Below are positions 1 through 5,521 of a DNA stretch of 8,263 nucleotides, in pieces. Made by a program: the position numbers and the translations under genes. The DNA lies in contig JAHEIA010000115.1 of NCBI GenBank assembly GCA_024639625.1, positions 1 through 8,263 on the forward strand, read 5' to 3'. The notes below the pieces were generated by a model. It was not told where the DNA came from and did no database searches. It saw only the letters and a program-made list of their open reading frames with translations. Each line of letters opens with the position of its first letter. The first letter of the stretch is position 1. The DNA comes from Chromatiales bacterium (GTDB lineage Bacteria; Pseudomonadota; Gammaproteobacteria; Chromatiales; Chromatiaceae).

Positions 1-577
1 GCTTGCCGCGGATAGCAAACACCCGGTCGGCGACGCGTTCGCGTTGGCTGGGATCATGGCTCACCCAGAGCACGGCGGCACCTTGTTCTCGCCGGTACTC
101 GGCGATACATTGTTCGACACTTTCGGTGTTCGAGGCATCAAGATTCGCCGTAGGCTCGTCGAGCAATAGCACCTCCGGTCCTCCTGCCAGTAGCCGGACC
201 AGCGCCAGGCGCTGGCGCTCGCCGCTGGACATGCGGCTCACGGACCAGGCAAGGCACTCGGCGGTAAAGCCGAATCGCTCCAGCAGCGGTGTGGCCCCGC
301 GCGGCAGATGCTCGCCAACGCTCTCGCCCCACCAATGGCTCTCGGCGGGAAGATAGCCGACACGCCGCCGCCATTGCGGGCCAGTAAGTTCTTGCCAGTC
401 GCACCCGTCAACGCGGAGGCCCCCGCTGTGTGGGTCCAGATCCGCGATCGCGCGCAGCAGCAGGGTCTTTCCGCTGCCGGAGGCGCCGCTGAGAGCGACG
501 CATTCAGCCGCGTCGATTGCGAGGTCGACGGGCTGCAGCAGTCTACACTGGAAGGCCTCGAGGCGGAGTTTGGGCAC
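1..577 (-). CDS. ABC transporter ATP-binding protein, FetA/YbbL-like (3' end cut by window edge)
   Basis: ATPase subunit of an ABC transporter; 192 residues are visible before the left edge. Seen in order: Walker A GASGSGKT (about residues 31-38), a degenerate signature MSSGERQRL (about 116-123), Walker B VLLLDEPT (about 136-143) and the switch histidine in VLWVSHD (about 169-175). The C-terminal VLWVSHD..ERVADRVFAI resembles E. coli FetA (YbbL, VLWVTHD), the ATPase of a putative iron exporter, so a FetA-type role with a membrane partner beyond the edge is inferred; substrate is unknown. The Q-loop region reads GYLPAES, with no glutamine where FetA has CAQ. The start is GTG at 577, because an in-frame TGA lies only 9 nt upstream. 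It begins 15 nt after the trmB stop, which suggests one transcript. Family call is firm; the FetA subgroup is likely. Confidence 0.85.
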   Translation of the reverse strand, partial: MPKLRLEAFQCRLLQPVDLAIDAAECVALSGASGSGKTLLLRAIADLDPHSGGLRVDGCDWQELTGPQWRRRVGYLPAESHWWGESVGEHLPRGATPLLERFGFTAECLAWSVSRMSSGERQRLALVRLLAGGPEVLLLDEPTANLDASNTESVEQCIAEYRREQGAAVLWVSHDPSQRERVADRVFAIRGK

Positions 578-592
578 CTCTGTTCAGCTCAC

Positions 593-1282
593 TCAGCGGC
601 GCCGGAACACCAGGTCCCGGACTCCATGGCCGAGACGCTGCCCGCGTTGCTCGAATTTGGTTAGCGGGCGGTGCTCCGGTCGTGGAACGAAGCCGCCACG
701 GGCGACGGTGTTCTCGAAGTCCTCCGCGGCGTTCATCACCTCGAGCATCTGCTGCGCATAGTGCTCCCAGTCCGTCGCCATGTGCAGCAATCCACCGCAG
801 GCCAGGGCGCGAGCGCTCAGGCGCGCGAACTCGGGTTGCACGATGCGACGCTTATGATGGCGTTTCTTGGGCCACGGGTCGGGGAACCAGAGGTAGATGC
901 CGGAAAGGGAATGCGGCGGTAGGTGACGGCGCAGCATCTCGACCGCGTCGCGGCGGAGGATCCGTACGTTGTGTAGTCCAAGCTCTTCCAGCCGTAGCAG
1001 CAGGTGACCCACCCCGGGCCGGTGCACTTCAATACCCAGGTAGTTGCGATCCGGATGGCGCTGCGCGAGCTGCGTCAGCGCTTCTCCGTTGCCGAAACCG
1101 ATCTCCAGGTACAGCGGATGGCGGTTGCCAAACACCACCTCCGGAGCGAGCAGTTCTTCGGCTCCCGGCTCGATGCCGAATCTGGGCCAAAGTCGTTGCT
1201 CGGCCTTTTCCTGCCCGTCGGTGAGACGCCCCGCCCGCAGGACGTAGCTGCGGATCGGGCGTTGTGTTGCTGCGCCGCTCAG
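593..1282 (-). CDS. trmB: tRNA (guanine-N7-)-methyltransferase TrmB, non-canonical CTG start
   Basis: TrmB makes m7G46 in the variable loop of tRNAs using S-adenosylmethionine. Read from 1282 it has 229 residues (E. coli 239). Motifs: N-terminal [18 protein letters not shown] (about 8-25; E. coli RRIRSFVRRQGRLTKGQE), the SAM-binding LEIGFGNG (about 59-66), [14 protein letters not shown] (about 133-146), ATDWEHYA (about 169-176) and TKFEQRG (about 208-214). No ATG, GTG or TTG lies between the in-frame TGA just upstream and a GTG at 1138, and starting at 1138 would remove 48 residues that include the conserved block. The best candidate is CTG at 1282-1280, which overlaps the thiG stop as CTGA, an arrangement typical of translational coupling. 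No strong Shine-Dalgarno is visible. An ATC nine codons later is a less likely alternative. Function is certain; the start is inferred. Confidence 0.93.
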   Translation of the reverse strand: MSGAATQRPIRSYVLRAGRLTDGQEKAEQRLWPRFGIEPGAEELLAPEVVFGNRHPLYLEIGFGNGEALTQLAQRHPDRNYLGIEVHRPGVGHLLLRLEELGLHNVRILRRDAVEMLRRHLPPHSLSGIYLWFPDPWPKKRHHKRRIVQPEFARLSARALACGGLLHMATDWEHYAQQMLEVMNAAEDFENTVARGGFVPRPEHRPLTKFEQRGQRLGHGVRDLVFRRR

Positions 1283-2076
1283 AAGAACAACCCGTCAAGT
1301 GGGGACGACGCTGACGCATAGCGCCGCGCCGCCATGCGGCCCGCACGATAGGCCTCGCGACCTGCCTCGATGGCTTTGCGCATCGCGGAGGCCATGAGCA
1401 CCGGGTTCTTGGCCGCGGCGATCGCGGTGTTCATCAAGACGCCGTCACAGCCGAGTTCCATGGCGATCGCCGCGTCCGAGGCCGTGCCGACGCCTGCATC
1501 CACCAACACGGGCACCGCGGACTGTTCCACGATGGTGCGAATGTTGAGGCGGTTGCGAATGCCAAGCCCGGAGCCGATGGGCGCAGCCAGCGGCATAACC
1601 GCCACGCAGCCCAGTTCTTCCAAGCGCTTCGCGACGATCGGATCGTCGTTGGTGTAGACCATGACGTCGAATCCGTCGGCAATCAGCTCTTTTGCGGCCT
1701 CCAATGTCGCCACTACATCCGGGAACAAGGTCTTTTCATCCCCCAGGACCTCCAACTTGACCAGCTTGTGTCCGTCGAGCAACTCGCGCGCCAGGCGGCA
1801 TGTACGCACCGCGGTCTTCACGTCGTAACAGCCGGCGGTGTTAGGCAGTATGGTGTATCGGTCAGGGGGCAAAATCTCGAGGATGTTCGGTTCGTCTCGG
1901 TTCTGGCCAATGTTGGTGCGGCGAACCGCGATGGTTACGATCTCGGCGCCACTGGCTTCGATGGCGGCCCGAGTCTGTTCTGCGTCTTTGTACTTTCCGG
2001 TGCCGACGAGTAGGCGCGAACGGTATTCGCGCCCGGCGACGGTGAGGGTGTCTGTGTCGTGCATAGTGCTTACCAT
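1279..2076 (-). CDS. thiG: Thiazole synthase ThiG
   Basis: ThiG condenses 1-deoxy-D-xylulose 5-phosphate, dehydroglycine (iminoglycine) and sulfur from ThiS thiocarboxylate to form the thiazole phosphate of thiamine, in the cytosol. The product is 265 residues (usual about 256) and complete. Visible features of the (beta/alpha)8 family: N-terminal RLLVGTGKY (about 21-29), the Schiff-base lysine in LVKLEVLGD (K107 in this numbering), [13 protein letters not shown], the phosphate-binding end [15 protein letters not shown], and GVLMNTAIA. The C-terminus SSPLDGLFF is typical. The first ATG is at 2076; a second in-frame ATG at 2064 would give a more usual length, and neither has a clear ribosome site. 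The stop TGA overlaps the proposed trmB CTG by 2 nt. ThiS lies upstream on the same strand, after a gap of 112 nt. Confidence 0.96.
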   Translation of the reverse strand: MVSTMHDTDTLTVAGREYRSRLLVGTGKYKDAEQTRAAIEASGAEIVTIAVRRTNIGQNRDEPNILEILPPDRYTILPNTAGCYDVKTAVRTCRLARELLDGHKLVKLEVLGDEKTLFPDVVATLEAAKELIADGFDVMVYTNDDPIVAKRLEELGCVAVMPLAAPIGSGLGIRNRLNIRTIVEQSAVPVLVDAGVGTASDAAIAMELGCDGVLMNTAIAAAKNPVLMASAMRKAIEAGREAYRAGRMAARRYASASSPLDGLFF

Positions 2077-2188
2077 TGGCTGCTAGCTGGAGCGTTTGTC
2101 GGAACCGGAGGCCTCGCCGTCAGCGGGCCGCGCGGTACATTGAACGCTGGCATCAGATCCAGTGACCGGTCTCCGCGACGCCGGAGCG
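2077..2188 (-). other. thiS-thiG spacer without a gene
   Basis: These 112 nt separate thiS from thiG and carry no convincing ORF. Just after the thiS stop, on the minus strand, GACGC-TCCG-GCGTC can form a small 5-bp hairpin, but no T-run follows, so it is not an intrinsic terminator. No clear -35/-10 pair or strong ribosome site for thiG was seen. The two genes are probably still on one transcript. Confidence 0.4.
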
Positions 2189-2389
2189 TCAACCACCCCC
2201 TACCGCGTGGATGATCTCGATCTTATCGCCGTCGCTCAACGGCGTGTCGGCAAAGGTACTGCGGGGAACCAGTTCTTGGTTGATCTCGACCGCGACGCGT
2301 ACCCCCGCTAAATCCAACAGTTCGAGCAAGGCCACGATGTCGAACCGCTCGGGTACCTGAGTCTGCTCGCCGTTCACGTAGATTTGCAT
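2189..2389 (-). CDS. thiS: Sulfur carrier protein ThiS
   Basis: ThiS is a small ubiquitin-like carrier whose C-terminal glycine is adenylated by ThiF and converted to a thiocarboxylate that gives sulfur to ThiG. The product has 66 residues, the normal size. It starts MQIYVNGEQ, as usual for a beta-grasp strand, and ends IEIIHAVGGG with the required terminal Gly-Gly; one extra glycine precedes the pair. ATG at 2389 is preceded by AAAGGA about 7 nt away (minus strand), a good ribosome site. It is the first gene of the leftward run and is divergent from the acyl-CoA synthetase gene. No ThiF/MoeB activating enzyme is in the window. Very secure. Confidence 0.95.
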   Translation of the reverse strand: MQIYVNGEQTQVPERFDIVALLELLDLAGVRVAVEINQELVPRSTFADTPLSDGDKIEIIHAVGGG

Positions 2390-2485
2390 CGGCAGTCCTT
2401 TAGGGATAACCCAGTAGAATGATCGCGAAATTTTACACTAAACTGGCAGCCTCCGGCATCACCGCAATTCTGGAGGGCCGCCGAT
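2390..2485. promoter_or_regulatory. Divergent intergenic region between thiS and the acyl-CoA synthetase gene
   Basis: Ninety-six bases separate two divergent genes, so promoters for both directions are expected here. The AT-rich core at about 2427-2443 contains TACACT on the plus strand and TAAAAT on the minus strand, either of which could act as a -10 box. Neither has a convincing -35 box at 16-18 nt. No TPP riboswitch (THI box) could be recognised in the thiS leader, and the space is too short for one. The location is supported, the exact promoters are not. Confidence 0.35.
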
Positions 2486-2488
2486 TTG
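2471..2488 (+). promoter_or_regulatory. Ribosome binding site fixing a TTG start
   Basis: TGGAGGG at 2471-2477 stands 8 nt before TTG at 2486-2488. This spacing and the conserved reading frame select TTG as the start of the acyl-CoA synthetase. Confidence 0.75.
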
Positions 2489-4312
2489 ACCCAGTGGAAC
2501 GAAGACCTGATCTCGGTAGAAAGCGCCCGCACCCTTGACGGGCTGCTGGTGCAACGCGCCCGCCGCTCGCCGCAAGGGCTGGCGTACCGCAGCTACGATC
2601 GAGCCGGTAAGGAATGGGTGGGACTGACCTGGGGGCAGGTGGCGGATCAGGTGGCGCGCTGGCAGGATTCGTTGGAAAACGAAAAGCTGCGCCCGGGTGA
2701 CCGGGTGGCGGTGCTGTTACGAAACTGCCCGGAGTGGGTTCAATTCGATCAGGCGAGCCTCGGTATGGGACTGGTCGTCGTGCCTCTTTACCTCGACGAC
2801 CGGCCGGAAAACGTGGCCTTCATCCACCAGGATGCGGGTATCAAGCTGTTGCTGATTCAGGATTGCGGGCGCTGGCGCCGCCTTGCGCCTGCGCTCGCGG
2901 AATCTTCGATGCTGCGGCGGGTCGTGGTGCTGGAGAGCACAGCGGAATCCCGCGACGGGTTTCGGGACGACGGGCGGGTCGTTCTGGCGGAGGATTGGCT
3001 GCCGCAGCTGGGCAGCCGATTGCGCAGTCGCCGCGGCGATCCGCATTCCCTGGCTTCCATTGTGTACACTTCGGGGACCACGGGGCGGCCCAAAGGGGTG
3101 ATGCTCAGCCATTACAATATGCTCGCAATTGCGCACGCGTCGGTGACGGTCATCGACTGCTACCAGGAAGACCTGTTCTTATCTTTCCTTCCCCTCTCCC
3201 ACACCCTGGAGCGCACGGCCGGTTATTACCTTCCGGTCATGTCCGGAGCCGGGACCGCGTTTGCGCGCTCGGTGGCGCAGCTTGCCGAAGACCTATTGCA
3301 GGTCAGCCCCACGGTAATGATTGCAGTTCCGCGTGTCTTCGAGAGAGTTTACGGCAGGATTCGCGACCAGCTGGAGCGGGGCCCCGCCTTGAAACGGGGG
3401 TTGTTCGACCTCGCCGTAGCAGTCGGTTGGCGCCGCTTCGAGCGCTGGCAGGGGCGCGCCCGCTGGCACCCGAAGTTGCTGCTATGGCCCCTGTTGCGGC
3501 GCTTGGTGGCGGATAAGATCGTGCTGCGGCTGGGGGGGCGGTTGCGCGTTGCCATCAGTGGCGGCGCGCCGCTTTCCGCCGACGTTTCGAAGATCTTTAT
3601 CGGCCTGGGGATCCCTCTGCTGCAGGGCTACGGCCTGACCGAGACCAGCCCGGTAGTCAGCGTAAATCCGCCGCAGGACAACGACCCGGCGAGCGTGGGT
3701 GTTCCATTGCGCGGCGTGGAGGTGAAGATCGGCGACGACCAGGAACTCCTGGTAAAGAGCCCCGGCGTCATGCTCGGGTATTGGAACAATCACGCAGCGA
3801 CCGCCAATATCATCGGCCCCGGGGGGTGGCTGCACACCGGGGATCAGGCGCGAATCGAAAACAACCACATCTACATCACCGGGCGCATCAAGGATATCTT
3901 GGTGCTGTCCAATGGAGAGAAGGTTCCGCCGGGGGATATGGAGTTGGCGATTGCGCTGGATCCGTTGTTCGAGCAGATCATGGTGGTAGGCGAGGGTAAG
4001 CCGTACCTGAGCGCCCTGGCGGTGCTGAACTCCGATCTCTGGCCGGGCCTGGCGCAGGAGTGCGGATTGGACCCCTTCGATCCGTCCAGTCTGCAGGACG
4101 CGCGTCTGGTGTCCCTGCTGCTCAGGCGAATCCGGGTCGCGCTGACCGATTTCCCGGGATACGCCAAGGTACGGCGCGTTACCCCGCTACTCGAGCCCTG
4201 GACGGTGGAGAACAGCCTGCTGACACCGACCCTGAAGGTAAAGCGCAAGCTCGTATTAGAACGCTACGCAGCCGAGATCCAGGCCATGTACGACGCGGGG
4301 CCGGCTGCATGA
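2486..4312 (+). CDS. AMP-dependent long-chain acyl-CoA synthetase (FAA1/COG1022 type)
   Basis: Adenylate-forming ligase that activates a long-chain fatty acid with ATP to an acyl-AMP and then to acyl-CoA, probably at the inner face of the membrane. The 608 residues are complete. Motifs: the ATP loop YTSGTTGRPKGV (about 194-205), FLPLSHTLERTAGYY (about 234-248), VAISGGAPL (about 355-363), GYGLTETSP (about 381-389), GWLHTGD (about 447-453), the hinge GRIKDILVLSNGEKVPP (about 466-482) and the C-terminal LLTPTLKVKRK (about 578-588) that carries the lysine-rich active-site loop. The short length and the DPLFEQIMVVGEGKP segment fit the bacterial COG1022 branch more than E. coli FadD (COG0318). TTG start is supported by GGAGG. 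It is divergent from thiS, with no lipid gene beside it, so the substrate range cannot be inferred from context. Confidence 0.93.
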   Translation: MTQWNEDLISVESARTLDGLLVQRARRSPQGLAYRSYDRAGKEWVGLTWGQVADQVARWQDSLENEKLRPGDRVAVLLRNCPEWVQFDQASLGMGLVVVPLYLDDRPENVAFIHQDAGIKLLLIQDCGRWRRLAPALAESSMLRRVVVLESTAESRDGFRDDGRVVLAEDWLPQLGSRLRSRRGDPHSLASIVYTSGTTGRPKGVMLSHYNMLAIAHASVTVIDCYQEDLFLSFLPLSHTLERTAGYYLPVMSGAGTAFARSVAQLAEDLLQVSPTVMIAVPRVFERVYGRIRDQLERGPALKRGLFDLAVAVGWRRFERWQGRARWHPKLLLWPLLRRLVADKIVLRLGGRLRVAISGGAPLSADVSKIFIGLGIPLLQGYGLTETSPVVSVNPPQDNDPASVGVPLRGVEVKIGDDQELLVKSPGVMLGYWNNHAATANIIGPGGWLHTGDQARIENNHIYITGRIKDILVLSNGEKVPPGDMELAIALDPLFEQIMVVGEGKPYLSALAVLNSDLWPGLAQECGLDPFDPSSLQDARLVSLLLRRIRVALTDFPGYAKVRRVTPLLEPWTVENSLLTPTLKVKRKLVLERYAAEIQAMYDAGPAA

Positions 4313-4362
4313 AGGGCGGTCGCGGTATCCTGCGAAATGCGTCGCAATAGCCGGTCACGGTT

Positions 4363-4390
4363 TTGCTGCCTTCGACTCACTGCGTAAAAT
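4363..4390 (+). promoter_or_regulatory. Possible sigma70 promoter for the RRM gene
   Basis: TTGCTG (4363-4368) and TAAAAT (4385-4390) are separated by 16 nt. The -10 box matches the consensus at five of six bases, the -35 box at three of six. A second AT-rich hexamer, TACTAT, lies at 4393-4398. A start near 4397 would leave a leader of about 40 nt before the GTG. No strong terminator separates the upstream gene, so read-through is also possible. Confidence 0.4.
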
Positions 4391-4423
4391 GCTACTATGT
4401 TTACCCAGACCTTATTAATAATT

Positions 4424-4439
4424 GGGGGAGGCCGGGGTG
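4424..4439 (+). promoter_or_regulatory. Ribosome binding site selecting GTG start of the RRM gene
   Basis: GGGGGAGG (4424-4431) lies 5 nt before GTG at 4437-4439. An in-frame TTG at 4422 would place this strong Shine-Dalgarno inside the coding region, so GTG is preferred. Confidence 0.75.
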
Positions 4440-4838
4440 CGGATCTTTATTCGGAAAATTTCAACCAGGACGACCCGGGCGGATCTAATGAGGTTCGTGG
4501 AGGGTGCGGTCAAGTCTCGTTTTCGAATGCCGTTGGGGACCTCGGCGGAGGTACGCGCTTGCGAGATCATGGAGATCTACGACCTTGACCTTAGGACCCT
4601 GGAGTATCACGGGCTGGTGGAGGTCTTCCCCGACAAGGCGGCGGAAGCGGCGATTCGCAAGCTCAACGGTCGCCTGCTGAATGGCAGGAAGGTGATGGTG
4701 CGCGAGTACACGCATCGTTCCCGATACAACGGGGAATCGGTGAAGTACCAAGAAAAGCGCAGACGCAACCTACAGGTCAGTTTCACGAAACGCATCGTGA
4801 CGGAGGGGATGCAGCAGTTCTTGCGAAAATTCGGCTGA
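4437..4838 (+). CDS. Small RRM-type RNA-binding protein
   Basis: A 133-residue basic protein with one RNA recognition motif. Strand beta1 with an RNP2-like IFIRKI is at about 3-8; the RNP1-like strand is YHGLVEVFP (about 57-65), and LNGRLLNGRKVMVREY (about 76-91) matches the end of an RRM, where helix 2 leads to beta4. Between RNP2 and RNP1 lie about 48 residues, longer than in the small bacterial RNP-1 proteins, and the two key aromatic positions of RNP1 appear as His and Leu. A lysine/arginine-rich C-terminal tail (about 92-133) follows. A role in RNA binding or ribosome/mRNA handling is inferred from the fold only; the target is unknown. It is preceded by its own possible promoter and followed by the non-coding region before tRNA-Gly, so it may be monocistronic. 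Confidence 0.75.
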   Translation: MRIFIRKISTRTTRADLMRFVEGAVKSRFRMPLGTSAEVRACEIMEIYDLDLRTLEYHGLVEVFPDKAAEAAIRKLNGRLLNGRKVMVREYTHRSRYNGESVKYQEKRRRNLQVSFTKRIVTEGMQQFLRKFG

Positions 4839-5010
4839 AGATTCGCGACACGCCGTGGAAGCAGGGGCAAGCGGCTCCTGCCCATGCCCCCGTTCCTTTT
4901 CCTTTGCCAAACGATTCTCGATTCTTTGTGCCGCAGCAGCGATGCTCAGTGAAGCTGAAAGCGTAGGGAAAAGGGCGGGCCTTGGGGTAATCCCGTCACG
5001 CCGAAGACCT
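4839..5010. other. Non-coding stretch after the RRM gene
   Basis: No convincing ORF is present on either strand. Short frames here lack ribosome sites and conserved motifs. The only features seen are the terminator-like hairpin at 4861-4881 and a pyrimidine-rich tract at about 4879-4909. Confidence 0.5.
4861..4881 (+). terminator. Weak terminator-like hairpin after the RRM gene
   Basis: GCAGGGGC (4861-4868) pairs with GCTCCTGC (4874-4881) through 8 positions, one of them G-U, with a 5-nt loop. It lies 22 nt after the stop codon of the RRM gene. The bases after it are C-rich and then mixed C/T (T-rich from about 4894), not an immediate T-run, so it may terminate inefficiently or only protect the mRNA end. 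Confidence 0.35.
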
Positions 5011-5157
5011 GTCTTAAAACGTCTGACTCGGTTTCTTCTAGCACCGGTCCCGGGGAGAACCGAATTCGGTCCAAGCCGCGACACGATCGTTCCCCGGGCG
5101 AGTCTATAGGGACGGACGGGAAATGTCCGTGATCTGCGGAAACAAGTGTTTTAGGAT
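5011..5157. other. Nested inverted-repeat cluster: candidate structured RNA or small palindromic element
   Basis: Several complementary arms nest inside one another. An outer stem pairs 5011-5020 (GTCTTAAAAC) with 5148-5157 (GTTTTAGGAT), 10 positions including G-U pairs. Inside it, GACTCG (5025-5030) pairs with CGAGTC (5099-5104), and directly beside that CCCGGGGA (5049-5056) pairs with TCCCCGGG (5091-5098). Inside those lies the perfect palindrome ACCGAATTCGGT (5059-5070). A separate hairpin pairs ACGGAC (5112-5117) with GTCCGT (5125-5130). The whole can be drawn as a closed multibranched fold of about 147 nt. No protein is encoded. It does not match a ncRNA or riboswitch family that I can recognise; a MITE-like element with short terminal inverted repeats is the main alternative. 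Transcription is not shown. Confidence 0.4.
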
Positions 5158-5167
5158 CGCCGTGATG

Positions 5168-5176
5168 TGCTATTAT
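5168..5176 (+). promoter_or_regulatory. Extended -10 promoter motif upstream of the tRNA array
   Basis: TGC followed by TATTAT fits an extended -10 (TGnTATAAT). It is followed by a GC-rich stretch (CTCCCGCG at 5179-5186), as in stable-RNA promoters. No good -35 box is seen at the usual distance. A start near 5183 would give a transcript through the two truncated copies and into tRNA-Gly. Confidence 0.35.
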
Positions 5177-5210
5177 TGCTCCCGCGAATAGGGTATAACC
5201 CACTGATTCT

Positions 5211-5260
5211 GTGGATGTAGTTGAGCGCTGAATCCTCAACACCGCAAGCGGATAACGTGG
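5211..5260 (+). pseudogene. Degenerate tRNA-Gly-like copy
   Basis: These 50 nt align without any gap to the first 50 nt of tRNA-Gly(CCC), with 33 identities (66 %). The match is strongest over TGTAGTT (5216-5222) and the end ATAACGTGG (5252-5260). The anticodon stem no longer pairs well and the T arm and 3' acceptor strand are absent, so it cannot be a working tRNA. The following spacer (5261-5333) is related to the spacer before the intact tRNA, which supports common descent by duplication over chance likeness between tRNAs. Confidence 0.55.
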
Positions 5261-5333
5261 CGCGAGCCGGCAGGTCACCACAAGGACTCAGAGGTCAGCG
5301 TGCTCAGCGAGCGCAAGCAGCAGTACCCTCAAA

Positions 5334-5384
5334 GCGGGTGTAGTTCAATGGTAGAACTTTAGCTTCCCAAGCTAATAACGTGGG
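5334..5384 (+). pseudogene. Truncated tRNA-Gly(CCC): exact 51-nt 5' copy
   Basis: Identical for 51 nt to the 5' part of the intact tRNA-Gly downstream (5522-5572). It contains the 5' acceptor strand, D arm, anticodon arm with CCC, the variable loop and the 5' strand of the T stem. It then diverges, with no T loop, no 3' acceptor strand and no CCA, so it cannot form a mature tRNA. Perfect identity suggests a recent duplication or gene conversion with the intact copy. Confidence 0.9.
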
Positions 5385-5396
5385 GTGAGTTGGGAA

Positions 5397-5417
5397 CGTT
5401 TGTCCGGTGGACAAACG
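5397..5417. repeat. Perfect 9-bp hairpin within the extra spacer segment
   Basis: CGTTTGTCC (5397-5405) pairs exactly with GGACAAACG (5409-5417) around a 3-nt loop GGT. It lies 12 nt after the point where the truncated tRNA copy stops matching, inside the segment not present in the other spacer. No T-run follows, so it is not an intrinsic terminator. Confidence 0.7.
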
Positions 5418-5521
5418 CAGCGCAGCGAACGCCGAGCCAGGACGGCGAGGCTGGCATGTCGCTACAGGGAAGTAGGGATAGCACAACGTATTTGGCGAGA
5501 GCCAGTAGCAGCAGCCGTAAA

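Larger units (their letters stand above)
5261..5521 (+). repeat. Related spacers of a decayed tandem tRNA array
   Basis: The spacer after the first copy (from 5269 to 5333) and the tail of the spacer after the second (5453-5521) align along their length. Both start GGCA.GTC, continue with ACA.GGA, share a GCGAG block and end with AGCAGCAG/AGCAGTA-like sequence and AAA directly before the next tRNA copy. Identity is roughly two thirds, with small gaps. The second spacer holds about 60 extra nt (near 5385-5445), so repeat periods are 123 and 188 nt. This indicates a duplicated unit of tRNA 5' part plus spacer. Confidence 0.55.

Noticed and set aside
517..1224. Plus-strand ORF of 235 aa opposite trmB
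   Set aside because: It is the GC-rich antisense shadow of trmB, with Arg/Ala/Pro-rich low-complexity translation and no conserved motif.
1138..1300. Frameshift at the start of trmB
   Set aside because: The TrmB frame is continuous through the conserved N-terminal block; only the lack of a usual start codon is odd, and this is better explained by a CTG start.
2390..2485. TPP riboswitch before thiS
   Set aside because: Looked for because of the thiamine genes. The leader is too short and no THI-box-like sequence was recognised.
2734..3516. Plus-strand ORF of 260 aa overlapping the acyl-CoA synthetase in another frame
   Set aside because: The synthetase frame carries all adenylate-forming motifs through this region; the other frame is a GC-driven shadow.
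4946..5281. Minus-strand ORF of 111 aa in the gene-free region as a possible transposase remnant
   Set aside because: No transposase motif is visible and the frame runs through the inverted-repeat cluster and the degenerate tRNA copy.
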